From: Portulaca oleracea
Lineage: Eukaryota > Streptophyta > Magnoliopsida > Caryophyllales > Portulacaceae
NCBI GenBank assembly: GCA_029582165.1
Contig: CM055875.1
Coordinates: forward strand, 32,308,644-32,372,643
Direction: 5' to 3'
DNA: 64,000 nt
Below the pieces are notes generated by a model that worked only from the letters and a program-made list of their open reading frames with translations, was not told the origin of the DNA and did no database searches. Of the stretch, positions 11,412 to 21,944 are shown one piece after another (position 1 is the first letter of the stretch; every line of letters starts with the position of its first letter). The translations under genes were made by a program, and so were the position numbers.

Positions 11412-12504
11412 GGTGGATTCACTAGATTCACTGGATTGGGCCGGTGGCCTGTAGTTGGGATTGCGAATAAGTCTGCCGGTTTGTGGGTCACGGATGCGGG
11501 CTCGGAGATGGTCTGCTATCTTGCCTGCATGGAAACTGATTAGTGCTCGAAAGAACCTTTATGCCACCCGCCCAATGCATGCATGACTTAATGGACCTAT
11601 ATGAACCTAGGACATGGACATGACGCCTACATGCTGACATAAGGGCGACTCACCCACTTTTATGGGAGTGCATGTCCTAACTCTATATGGACCTAGCATG
11701 ATGACTGACAGGACTGATACTCATTGGGTGTCTGACTCAAATGGCGTCATAAAGGGCCGAATAGGATCAATAGTAAGTGGATCAGGCTGACTACAGTATC
11801 GAACAGTTTGGCCCGATGTGGAAGGAGAAGAAAAACAGGCTCAAGCGTGCAGGTTTGAGCGTAATCCCTCCCTTTCAAATGGGCATAGACAGGATTCCGC
11901 AGTGAGTCCAACTAGGCCAGGCCCATCAAACCCGTCTGGGTTTAGGCCACCAAACCCGTCTGGGTTTGGGCCAGTCCATCTCTCATTTGATCCTACGCGG
12001 GCTAGAATGGCGTCCCACTCATGATCGGGTTAGACACTTGGACTCAACTTTTACAGGATTAATTTACATGACATACAGATGCGGGATGAGCCTAACCATG
12101 GCTTTAGATCCAGGGTTTTTCTAGGTTTAGGGAGATGAATAGGGTACCACATGTTCTCGCCCCGGTGCATTTTCCTTATATGGAATTCATAGGAAAAATG
12201 TGTGGGGTGTTGCTCTTTGGGTTTCAAGGAAACCTTTAGAGTGTAACACGGGTGAGAGGAGAGATCAAATGCTTGGCGATGTAAGTGCATCCCACAAGTA
12301 GTGACCTCCCGCTCTCGGGATTGATTCCTAGTTTTAAAACCTAAACCAACGCTTTTGTGCTCCCCAGCCATAAAGGCCCAAGAGTAGCCTGGTATGCAAT
12401 ATGCCTAAAAATGATAAAAATGTGAAATAAATTAATTCCTCCCTTTTTTACAAAATTCACTAAAATTTAATTCTTTCAAGTTTTACCCTCTTTTTAAGTT
12501 TAAG
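11412..12504 (-). other. Element A 5' leader
   Basis: Untranslated leader between the primer site and gag. It shares with B the segment containing CATGCATG...GGGCGGGTGGC (11560-11590 against 16365-16390). Two GTCT dyads lie at 11930-11970. No coding frame recognised. Confidence 0.55.
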
Positions 12505-12523
12505 TCCCCAGTGGAGTCGCCAA
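12505..12523 (-). other. Primer-binding site of element A
   Basis: On the minus strand this reads TTGGCGACTCCACTGGGGA, two bases inside the 5' LTR. It is the primer-site type common in plant Tat/Ogre elements, and it fixes 12526-13762 as the 5' LTR. Confidence 0.8.
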
Positions 12524-12525
12524 TC

Positions 12526-13762
12526 TTTAGACCCCGAAAAATTGATAACCTTTTTCGCGGCGCTACTTAAAAGTGATTGATTGAGAGCCGACTAGGATTG
12601 CTTAACCTTAAATAAGGTTTAACTTTTAAGAATATTTTTGCCGACAGATTAAATCGATTTATGCGCCATGATCCCGAGATTCACCTTTTTAAGAAAGAAG
12701 AAAGAAAGAGATAAAAAAGGAAGGAGAAAACAAGGAAACCCGTCTGGGTTCATCGCTTGAACCAAGCCGGGTTTCTTTGCTGCAGACCCCCCCCCCCCCC
12801 AAGAAAAAAGACTAAAGGAAAGATTGAAAAGAAGGTGATAAATCCGTCTGGGTTCATGAATTGAACCGAGCCGGGTTAACTCAGGTGCTATCCACAAATT
12901 GGACCGAAGGAATAGCGAAGCAAAAAGAAAGTGAAAAGAAGACAGTAAACTCGCCTGGGTTCATGGATTGAACCAAACCGGGTTACTTCTTTCGCTAATC
13001 ACAAATTAGGTCAAAGAAACCGTAAAAAAAGGAAGATACCGAAGTATGAGTATAGAGTCGCCAGTTGAATTTTTAGGAGAAAAAACAACAGACCATTTTG
13101 ACACGGACTCCGGTCTACGAATCCAAAGATGGATTCGGGGGTAAGGTTACGAATTTGACAATTAAAATTGCCAAATCCGCCTATTCAACCGAATAGACTC
13201 TACTAGAATTAAATCAAAGCGGAAAAAGTTAAAAGGAGGGGAATTAAGTATGAATCTCACAAGTTTAACATTAATGTCATGCAAAATACTGAATTGAAAA
13301 TACAAAAGAAACGTGAATTCGATAGGTTATACTACATGGTTTACATCAATGATAACTATTCTAACCTTTAGTGAAGCAGCATGCAAAGGGAGAGAAGAGG
13401 TAGAGAGAATTATGCTAGTGTCAATACTCTAGCAAAATGTCGTGTCCATGGAAGGGAAAAAAGGGTTTAATTTATAGTGGAATAGGGGGAGTAGGGGGTG
13501 CGTTTTAGGGTTAGCATACGGCCGCGGAACCCAGACGGGTTCCTGAGCTGAACTGAGCTCTGGCCCAGTAAACTCAGCCGGTTTGATCCGAGCTGAGTTA
13601 TGCTCTGGCCTATCGAACCCAGACGGGTTTTTCCGTAATATTGGGCCATTATGCTTGTTTTCGGGCCAGAAACGAAATGGGTTTGCATGCTACTAAACTA
13701 CTCGGCTAACTTATTTTTACAAATAACTAAAACTAATACCGGTACAAAATCCGGTGTCTACA
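12526..13762 (-). repeat. 5' LTR of element A
   Basis: Copy of 1261-2496 with about ten single-base differences (for example TT in place of the terminal TG at 12526, and a different C-run length). The end is GTCTACA at 13756-13762, followed by the target duplication GCTAC. Confidence 0.92.
13468..13476 (-). promoter_or_regulatory. TATA box of element A 5' LTR
   Basis: TATAAATTA on the minus strand, about 290 bases from the LTR start. Likely promoter for element A genomic RNA. Confidence 0.55.
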
Positions 13763-13950
13763 GCTACTCCAGTGAAGAATACTCTTCTGAAGAAGAATCT
13801 ATCTTCTCGCAAGCAGAGATTGAATCTACTTATACCTTCTTTATGACGGTGATAACAATTGGAGCTGTTAACATGGAAGAAAAGACTGTCAAGCTTGAGG
13901 CTACATTGAGAATAGAAAGCAAAGAGAAAGACAAAAGAATCGACGAGTAA
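13763..13950 (+). pseudogene. C1 gag-like leader, 3' part
   Basis: Continues the frame cut at 1260. The plus frame reads SSEEYSSEEESIFSQAEIES and ends in a charged helical segment (EEKTVKLEATLRIESKEKDK), then TAA at 13948-13950. Such short coiled-coil leaders precede the capsid in several plant Ty3/gypsy gag proteins. Here the tandem array follows instead. The same segment is inverted at 25586-25770. Confidence 0.45.
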
Positions 13951-13964
13951 AGTCAACAAATTTT

Positions 13965-14476
13965 GAAGACTTTCCTGGTCAAAAGTTCAAGACTTCCAAG
14001 TCATCCACATAAAGACTCACAAGTCAAAAATTCAAGACTTTAAAGTCATTCACAAATAAAAAAAAAGACTCACAAGTCAAAATTGAAAACTTCCAAGTCA
14101 TTCAAATCAAGACTCACAAGTCAAAAATTCAAGACTTCCAAGTCATTCAAAAAAAGGACTCACAAGTCAAAATTCAAGACTTCCAAGTCATCCGCATCAA
14201 GACTCACAGGTCAAAAATTCAAGACTTTCAAGTCATTCAAATAAAGACTCACAAATCAAAAATTCAAGACTTTCAAGTCATTCGCACAAAAAAAAAGACT
14301 CACAAGTCAAAATTCAAAACTTCCAAGTCATTCAAATCAAGACTCACAAGTCAAAAATTCAAGACTTCCAAGTCATCCAAAAAAAGGACTCACAAGTCAG
14401 AATTCAAGACTTCCAAGTCATCCGCATCAAGACTCGCAAGTCAAAAATTTAAGACTTCCAAGTCATCCACAAAAAA
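13965..14476 (+). repeat. 45-bp tandem repeat array of C1
   Basis: About eleven units of 45 bp. Each is two related halves, AAGACTCACAAGTCAAAAATTC and AAGACTTCCAAGTCATCC plus a short spacer. The inverted partner array is at 24162-25570. Confidence 0.85.
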
Positions 14477-14591
14477 ATTTAATACAGAGATTGTACCCAA
14501 AATTCTTTGAAATTAATACAATTATATAAAATTATATTTGTGCACCGATTTCTTGTCTCTATTTATTTTAGATTCGAAATTTGTGTTTACA
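14477..14591 (+). repeat. Terminal fragment of C LTR
   Basis: Matches the last 115 bases of the C1 LTR (733-848), including the TGTTTACA end. It probably is the truncated 3' LTR of C1. The abutting text 14592-14630 repeats LTR-internal sequence (compare 595-630), so this junction is rearranged. Confidence 0.7.
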
Positions 14592-15108
14592 TTGCTCAAG
14601 CACTAAGGAGATCAATGCTCAAGAATTCAACCAACACGACTAAGATGCCCCAACATTGCATGCTTGAATGAAGTTGTCAACTAGCTTGAATATCCTGTTG
14701 ATGGTGCTTACTTGAAGCAAATCACTAACATGAAGATCTTGGCAAGTCAGAGTGCGGCTTGAAAGCCGAAAATTTTGATGATTTGGAAGTCGATCCCTTT
14801 TATTTTGTACTTTTGACTTGAGAGTCGTTGTTGTGACGACGTAAAAGTCTTTAACCTTGTTGACTTTGGAGTCTTGCACGAGTGAACTATGGAATTTACT
14901 GACTTAAGAGTCTCTCTTATTAATTTATGAGTCTTTATCTATCTTGACTTGGGAGTCCTTCATCCCGTTGACCTCTAAGCCTTTAACTTTCTTAACTTTG
15001 GAGTCCTGCATCCTGTTGACTTGCGAGTCATTGAATTTTGCTAGCGTATGAGTCATTCATTTTGACTTGGGAGTCATGAACTCATGAATCTTTTGTCGCG
15101 GGTGACTT
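14592..15108 (-). repeat. Left part of C2 tandem array plus rearranged LTR scrap
   Basis: After an LTR-internal scrap (14592-14630), the GACTT-GGAAGTC type repeat runs in reverse orientation and is strongly diverged. It is interrupted by element B at 15108 and continues at 24162. Confidence 0.65.
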
Positions 15109-15972
15109 TGTAGACGCTGAATTTTGTATCAGTATTTTTAGTGTCAGTTTTAGAAAATAGGCTAACCGATAAATGGCACGCAAGCCTCTTTCCACCGAAA
15201 ACTCCAAAAAAATATACAAAGCCCAAATGCCGGGAACACAGGTTCAGGTGGCGGAGCTCACTCAACACCACAGAACCGTCTCAGGTTCGATGGCGGAGCT
15301 TAGCTCCGCCCACAGAAACCCGTCTGGGTTCAGTGGGCCAGAGTTCAGCTCCGCCCACAGGAACCCGTCTGGGTTCTGGGCGAGGCCCGTTTCCTTCCAG
15401 AACCGTGCAGGTTTCTGTTGATTCCCACGCGCCGCTTAACTTAGCCTCCAAACCTAAACCTAATTCCCCCCTATAAATACCCACCATTCATCACCCACAA
15501 AAATACACCGGAATATACTGGGAGTATTGACACTAATATATTCCTCTTCTCTTCTCCCTCCATTGCGTGCTTTATTTTAAGGTTAGCGTAGCTTTTTTTG
15601 TATTATTGTAACGTAATCTTATTAGCTTTCTTTGTACTTTCTTTGTTTTTCGTTTCTTGCATGACATTAATGATAATATTATGAGATTTATCTAATTCCT
15701 TCCCTTTTTCAAATCTCGCTTTAATTTAATTCTAGTAGAGTCCGTTCGTTTGAGCAGTGGGTTTGACGATCTTTATTGTCAAATCCGTAACCTTACCCCC
15801 GAATCCATCTTTGGGTTCGTAGGCCGGAGTCTATTTTTACTGGTTTGTTGTTTTATCCTGAAATTCAACTGGCGACTCTAACCTTTTTTTTTTCTCCCCG
15901 AAAACCTTTTTTTTATTTCTTCTTCTCGTGACAGATTACCCAGACGGGTTTCCCCGTCTTGTATTCACCCCG
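15109..15972 (+). repeat. 5' LTR of element B, 3'-truncated
   Basis: Collinear with 22903-23762. After ATTCACCCCG the two LTRs part company: the last 400 bases of the LTR and the primer site are missing here. Confidence 0.85.
15472..15479 (+). promoter_or_regulatory. TATA box of element B 5' LTR
   Basis: TATAAATA in the context CCCCTATAAATACCCACC, also present in the 3' LTR at 23258-23265. Start of transcription expected near the CACAAAAATACACC stretch. Confidence 0.6.
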
Positions 15973-16532
15973 TCAAGGCCAGCCCATCTGTGTTGGTCAC
16001 TGTCGGTCTGGGCCCAGTTTGAAAAGAGAACCCAGACGGGTTTCCTAACCCAGTCTGGCCTTCTCTTTTCTCTTCGGGCCTGACCGCTTCACCTACCTGA
16101 CAACCCAATGCCTTCTTGATGATCCTATTCGGCCCTTTATGACATTCCTAAGTCTAATCCCTATTGTATCACATTACTTGAATCGAGCGAACCAAACCGA
16201 TCGTGACTCGATCCAAGTAAGGACCCAATAGACGATTAATGTTGTCAGTCCGCATGCTAGGTCCATGTAGTGTTAAGACATGCACTCCCATAAAAGTGGG
16301 TGAGTCACCCTTGTGTCAGCATATAGGCGTCGTGTCCATGTCCTAGGTTCATATAGGTCCGCTAAGTCATGCATGCATCGGGCGGGTGGCGTAAAAGTTC
16401 TTTCGAGCACTAATCAGTTTCCATGCAGGCAAGATAACAGACCATCTCCGGGCCCGCATCCGTGACCCACAAACCGGCAGGCTTATTCGCAATCCCAATT
16501 ACAGACTGTCGGCTCAATCCAGTGAATCCACC
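15973..16532 (+). other. Element B leader
   Basis: Non-coding leader with two AGAC dyads near 16030 and 16050, then a part collinear with the A leader (16260-16530). Ends at the gag start, CCACCATGTC. Confidence 0.6.
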
Positions 16533-17930
16533 ATGTCAGCATCTCCCAACAACAACCTTTTTGGGGAGAGTTCTGGTGACAAGCTACCTGATGGGCTATA
16601 TGAGAGGATACAGGAAGCAATTGCCTTCTGCATGGCAGATCAAGAGGACAGAACTAACGAGAAACTGGAAAAGAAGTTCAATGAAAATCAACAAACCATG
16701 AATGGCGTGCTGGAAGCCATTAAACAGATCAACAAAAAGCTCGGCATCGGACTTGACGAAGAAGAGAACTATTATGACACCGAATCTGAGGCCGAAGCAG
16801 ATGATGGGGTTGGAGAAGGTCACCCCAAGTCCAAAAAAGGAGGCCCAAAACCTAAGTCATTTGGTGAGGTCAGGTCCAAATTTATACTGAATAACTCTAG
16901 AACTTCGGAAGACCCTTACGTCAAGAAACTTGAGGAGAAAGTTGACATGCTCACTAGAAGGATGATGAAAACTGATCCAACCTTCATCGACCCTTGTATG
17001 GATTTTGCTATCCCCAAACATTGCGTATCGAGAATAAGGGACAAAGTTGAGGTGCCGAACATGAAATTTAGACCCTCTGAAAATCCATCGCATCACTTGG
17101 AGGAATTCCTGAGGCTGGCTCCCCTCCATAAGGTAGATGAAGGTCTTTACACCACAGTCTTCCCTTCCACTCTAGAAGGTAAGGCCAAGGTATGGTACCA
17201 AAATCTATCCCAGCAAGTTAAGACCAACGCAGATGAGTTATTCAGAGCCTTCATAAGCCATTTCAGTCGCCTGCAGCAAAAGGAGGTCACTGTGGATGAT
17301 TTAACTTCCCTGAAACAAAAGGAGGATGAATCGTTCCTCTCTTATTACGAGCGATGGCACTCCATGTTATCTGAAATCGACGAGTCTGTCCCCTTTAGAA
17401 TGCAACTAAGCACTTTCAGGCAAGGAATCCATCCCCGCATCACTCGGCATTTTGGTTTCCAATCCATCAAAGACTTTGAGACTTTAAAGGACTTGTGTGT
17501 TCAAATTGAAGCTGCTATAAATGAAAAAAGCACACAACATTCTGGTTGGAAAGGATCTAGCTCCAACAGGTGGGCCACTAGCGCGCCTAGCCCCCCTCAG
17601 AAAACTGTTGAGACTAATTCCATCCAACGAAGACAATACACTCCGAGGTTCGACTCTTACCACCCGTTGGATATGTCTTATGCCAGGGCATTGGAAAGAC
17701 TGGTGAAAAAGGGTATCATCCAATTGCCCCTGCCAACCCCTGAACCTGAAGATAAGCCTCCGAAGTGGGATGGGAACAAATACTGCAATTTCCATCGCAG
17801 TCGAGGTCACGACACCGAAGTATGTTGGTCTTTGAAAAATAAGATCGAAGGACTAATCCGAGACAGTGTTATTTCCCCATCAAACCCACCTCGGAAGCCT
17901 ACTACGGCTTCCCAAAACCGCATTATCTGA
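16533..17930 (+). CDS. gag: gag polyprotein of element B (Tat/Ogre lineage)
   Basis: An uninterrupted 465-residue frame from an ATG in good context (CCACCATGTC). In order: N-terminal Asn/Ser segment, an acidic Glu-rich stretch (about 75-92), a helix KKLEEKVDMLTRRMMK (about 130-146), the Retrotrans_gag capsid core (about 180-300) with LEEFLRLAPLHKV, VWYQNL and FISHFSRLQQKEV, then YARALERLVKKGIIQLPLP and a zinc-knuckle variant C-x2-H-x4-H-x4-C (CNFHRSRGHDTEVC, about 425-438) typical of Tat gag. It would form the virus-like particle and package element RNA. The frame ends at TGA after QNRII, with no protease fused or following. It is the only apparently intact retroelement protein in the nest and could act in trans if expressed. 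Confidence 0.88.
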   Translation: MSASPNNNLFGESSGDKLPDGLYERIQEAIAFCMADQEDRTNEKLEKKFNENQQTMNGVLEAIKQINKKLGIGLDEEENYYDTESEAEADDGVGEGHPKSKKGGPKPKSFGEVRSKFILNNSRTSEDPYVKKLEEKVDMLTRRMMKTDPTFIDPCMDFAIPKHCVSRIRDKVEVPNMKFRPSENPSHHLEEFLRLAPLHKVDEGLYTTVFPSTLEGKAKVWYQNLSQQVKTNADELFRAFISHFSRLQQKEVTVDDLTSLKQKEDESFLSYYERWHSMLSEIDESVPFRMQLSTFRQGIHPRITRHFGFQSIKDFETLKDLCVQIEAAINEKSTQHSGWKGSSSNRWATSAPSPPQKTVETNSIQRRQYTPRFDSYHPLDMSYARALERLVKKGIIQLPLPTPEPEDKPPKWDGNKYCNFHRSRGHDTEVCWSLKNKIEGLIRDSVISPSNPPRKPTTASQNRII

Positions 17931-18205
17931 AATCTCAAGGGATCCTGGTGGCGGGATTAGAAATCTTCAATGACTGTGCTGTCACCACGACCGCTACATT
18001 CATCCCGCCCAGGAGGAGCCGTCCACCTTTGGAATGGACTCACCTCGCTGGAGGTGGCATCTTTGGAAAGCTCTTCGAACAAGAGGCCCACAAGGAAGAA
18101 GCCGTCGACCCAGTCATCGCCGCGCTTTCTAACCCGAGCTTTAATCCAAGTCTGCTGATTGGAGAAGATGGCGACCACCATGAGATCACCTATGAAAGAG
18201 AATAA
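17931..18205 (+). pseudogene. Unassigned frame downstream of gag in element B
   Basis: An open frame offset from gag (about 85 residues, no ATG at its head) reads LEIFNDCAVTTTATFIPP... and ends in TAA at 18203-18205. It might be a leftover of the gag-protease linker, but there is no DSG/DTG protease motif. Function not recognised. Confidence 0.25.
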
Positions 18206-18900
18206 ATTCACTCATGCGTAGGATGATGCATCCCCAAAGGTCATAGAGTCAGGTTCTAGTAGTCCTAAGTTGGTCGGGGTAAACCCAGAGTCTGTTGATG
18301 TACCCATTTCTGCATTTAATAAGATGAACACTTCTGCTTACTCGAGCTATTGTGCCCTTAAAAGAACAATCGACTGATTAGGCCAAGCAACTAGAATGCC
18401 TCTCTCTAGACACTTGGCTTTAACCCAGATGAGTTTAATGTGGAATATGGATGAAGAAAGAGCGACGACAGTTTGAGAGTGTTGAGAAACCCAGATGGGT
18501 TTCGTGGCGGAGTTAGAATGCGAAGATCACATGCATAGACGGCGTCGCAAGGATGCTAGCGAAACCCAGACGGATTCCACCGACCTAACACCACCGCCAG
18601 ACGGGTTTTTGGGCTCAAATCGCATCATTACCAAACCAGGAACCCAGACGGGTTTCTGGGCCCTGTTGCCACACTGATCCCCAAGCCAGGAACCCAGACG
18701 GGTTTCTGGGCCCTTCTGTCGCAATTTCCAAGCCAGGAACCCAGACGGGTTCGTGGGCCATTGTACTCCCTTCCTCGGCCCATCTGCTGTAGGCCAAAAC
18801 TCCTTTCGGGCTCTCAACTCGGGCAGTTTTCCATTGGGCCCGATTATGGTCGCGATGCGGGTCCACGAGCTAATTATGCGTCTTCGCTAGCCCTGAAACT
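18206..18900. repeat. Non-coding stretch with AGAC dyad cluster, element B
   Basis: Between 18485 and 18750 there are six near-copies of AACCCAGACGGGTTT. The last four are spaced about 45-50 bp and share the flank CCAGGAACCCAGACGGGTTTC. No gene is seen. Confidence 0.7.
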
Positions 18901-20561
18901 GTAGTTCGAATTTACTTAATCATCTTTTTTTTTTTTTTTGTTTGGGGAAGTGGGAATGATCCCACCATGTAGGTCGCATATTGCATTACATAAGTTCCAC
19001 GTCTCTCATCATGTAGGTCACATATTGCATTGCATGAGCATCATATCAGTTTTAGTCATAAGGTTAAAAAAAAAACAAAAAAGAGTCCTTGACCTTTTCT
19101 AAAAATCGACTTTTTTTCCCGACTTAACTTGCTTCACTTAGAAAAATCGGGACGAGATCTCAAAAGTTTTTGAAACCTTTTCCTTCAAACCTTCTGATTT
19201 TGAGACAAGTTATAAAAGACGTATCTGGCTGCTTCGACTATCTTAGAAGGTATAAATGTGCGTGCCGCAAATCTTTGGGCTAAGCTTAGTTGATTGAGCC
19301 CGTCCCGTGAGTCCACATTGCCTAAAACTTGAATTGATTACTTCATCAATTCCATGATCCCTTGAGCGACTCACCCATTAGTTGCATCTCTAGAACTTGT
19401 TTTGCATCTTGCTTGAGACTACAGATTTGCATTGCACGCTGTGACAAAATGATTGAGGCATTCGATTTTCTTTTTAAGCTACATAGCCAAATAGCCTTCC
19501 CTGCATTGTATTTACCGTTCTTTTTTTGCCCCGCTTAGCCTTTGCTCACCCCTTTTTTTTGATTGAACCCTGACAATACAAGCCTTAGCCTATGATATCC
19601 AGTACCCCTTGAGCCTTGCTTGGTTGGAAGAGAGTCTGTCATTTTTGGAAGGAACAATTGGTTTGGTGTGAGCAAAATATGAAGTCTGGGAGAATCTGAA
19701 AGTCCCATATCTTGAGCGAATTTGGTTATGCTGTTCAAAGTCGAGGTTGTAATAGAAATTTCTTCTCCGTGATCACCCAAAAAAAAAATCAAAAAAAAAA
19801 ACCAAAAAAAAAAACCAAAAAAAATTCAAAATAAAAGGGCGGTTAGGGAGATTCAACTTAAAGTCCAGAAAACTTTGACTCGGTTGTATTCGGTTGAGAT
19901 GTTTTAGGATGGAAGGTGAAACGCTTTGCATACATTAAGTGAGAAGGAGAGTTTAGAGGATTTCATTGAAAATCAATCCAAGCATGGCTTTTTAACTCCT
20001 CATTCCCAAATTTTTACCACTCCTTACCCTAGCCTAAGCCCCGTTACAACCCGAAAAAGTCCTTTTGATTGTCACTTGTGCATTGCATACCCGTAGTGGA
20101 GAGCGAGGTTCTTACCAAGCTTATGGTAGTTTGCTTCTATTGGTTTGAGCATGAGAGAAACCCACATACATATTCAAAATTGAGTGTTTATTCCTTCCTG
20201 TGTGAGGTTCGCTCTTTCTGGCTAGCTTACGTCCATAACCAACCGCGCATATTTGCATTGTTCTTCGAACTGTTGGTGGACTTATGCGTCTGAGTTACTT
20301 GTTCTCTCCCTTAAGATTCGAAAACTTCTTCCTATCTCTTTCGAACTGAGTTTTGATCTTGTCCAGATTAATCTTTGTGCTTGCTTGTTAGTTCGACTTT
20401 GTGTTGATCGAAAATCCTTTATCCCGGATTGTTTTCAGCAGTATATAGAAAGTCATAACTGCATTGCATAACACCATCATTACATGAGCATTGCATCAAC
20501 AGTCTGCATTAGTACATAAGTATAGAAAAATGCATTTAGTACATCATTGCATAGCATTGTC
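18901..20561 (+). other. Element B middle non-coding region
   Basis: Collinear with the inverted 8960-10330 of element A, so it is ancestral to both. Poly-A/poly-T runs occur at 19780-19830. No protein domain recognised in six frames. Confidence 0.6.
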
Positions 20562-20882
20562 CTAAGTACATAGCAAAGAGTCGTGTATAACATAGCGTAA
20601 GAATCCTGCAGACGCATCGTTCTCAGTCGTCATCACGCCAGACCTCTGTGTCGCCACCGCCACTAGCGTTATCAGCTCTATGGACCCGCCCACCGGATCC
20701 GGCGTAAGTGTCCCACCGTAGTAAGAGGAGTCTACCATCTCTGTATCGCTACCGAGCGGATAAGTGCGACGCCGGCACGCTGCATTTTCGAGTGGCCGCT
20801 TAGAAAAATTCAATCGAGTTTCCATTAAGCCGGGAGCTGTTTGAATCCAAAAAAGGAAGCAAGTCACTACAGCAACCATCAA
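20562..20882 (-). pseudogene. Remnant of antisense PMD gene C-terminus in element B
   Basis: On the minus strand a frame carries SDTEMVDSSYY (near 20700-20760), the counterpart of TEVVDSSYY at the C-terminus of the antisense gene in element A, at the same place relative to the 3' LTR. All upstream exons, including the PMD itself, are deleted in B. This shows that the antisense gene belonged to the common ancestor of A and B. Confidence 0.6.
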
Positions 20883-21944
20883 TTGACTCCCAGTTTAGCA
20901 AGAGTTAAATCAAACTGCCACTAAACTGGGGGCTATGTAGCCCAAGCAAGGGGACAAATCGGCTGGAACAGTCTGCCTAGGTCCACAAAGTCCACCATAA
21001 AAATTCAGAAAAGTCCCTACGGCAGCCTATCAATTGACCCCTAATTTAGCAAAAGTCAAATTGAACTTCCACTAAATTAGGGGGCTAAAAAAAAATTATC
21101 TTTCGGCCCACTAAGAACACAGACAGGTTGCTGAAAGAGTTGGGCCACGCTTTTGGCCCACCAGAACCGAGACGGGTTCCATTAAGACGAAAGCATTTGG
21201 GCCTCGTTATTTTCGGCCCAACTAAAGCCGGGCCTCGTTTTCTTCGGAAAGAACGCAGCCGGGTTCACAGACGGGTTCTTCCTAAATCCTAAAGCCCAAC
21301 TCAAACGAATTCAAAACACAAGTGGCCAAGCGGCGGGCCCCAGCAGCAAGATAATGGAGAGCATGCATTGGCCGGAAATCTATCCTAAAATCTATCCATG
21401 CATTGGCCAAAAGGAAAAAAAAAAAGAAGAGAAGCCGGCCCAGTTGCTGTGTAAAAAAAGAAACAAAGAAAAAAGGAACTTGGACGGGTTCCACGAAGCT
21501 GGCCCAATGTATCGGCCCAGTCGAATTTGCAAACGGAAATGGGCCTGCAAGATGTCAGACGGGTTCCGGAAAGAATGCAGACAGAACCAGCACAACCCGT
21601 CTGCGTTTTGAGCCCAATTTTGAGCCCAACTTACCTGGGCAGCTCATGAGAACTGGGACGGGTTCCTAGTGCACTCACCAGCAAATTGGGCCTTGAATTT
21701 GCAGTCCACTAGAACTTGGACGGGTTCTTGCTTGGCTTATGGCAAAGCCAACGAGCCCAAGATTGTGCTCTAGTTCAAGCCCAAAGCAATGGCAAATTTC
21801 AGCCCACTTCCGAGAGCTAAAGCTGACAGGTAAATTCTCTAACTCGTTCTGATTTTCATATAAACTAATGCCCTCCTCCTCTATTTTGCAGGACAATACA
21901 CGAGGTACATCGTCAGGCGGTTACAAAAGATGAACACACTTTTT
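20883..21944 (+). other. Element B 3' non-coding region
   Basis: It has two related blocks with CCACTAAA(C/T)T(G/A)GGGGGCTA (20920-20936, 21070-21086), also seen inverted in A near 5365. It also has many single or diverged GACGGGTT motifs and a block inverted relative to 3700-4270 of A (GCATGCATTGGCCGGAAATC). No coding frame recognised. Confidence 0.55.

Larger units (their letters stand above)
1261..13762 (-). mobile_element. Element A: Tat/Ogre-like Ty3/gypsy retrotransposon, non-autonomous, nested in C1
   Basis: Two near-identical 1.24-kb direct repeats bound it, both with TGTAGAC/GTCTACA ends. It is flanked by the 5-bp duplication GCTAC (1256-1260 and 13763-13767). Orientation is minus: the primer site is beside the right LTR and the polypurine tract beside the left one. 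Order in element direction: 5' LTR (13762-12526), primer site, leader, truncated gag (11411 down to about 10340), non-coding middle, an antisense PMD gene (4286-8241 on +), a 78-bp tandem array, polypurine tract, 3' LTR. No protease, reverse transcriptase, RNase H or integrase motif is visible. About ten differences seen by eye between the LTRs indicate a recent insertion, the youngest in the nest. Confidence 0.9.

Noticed and set aside
1261..13762. Element A on the plus strand
   Set aside because: The primer-binding site lies beside the right LTR, the polypurine tract beside the left LTR, and gag reads on the minus strand.
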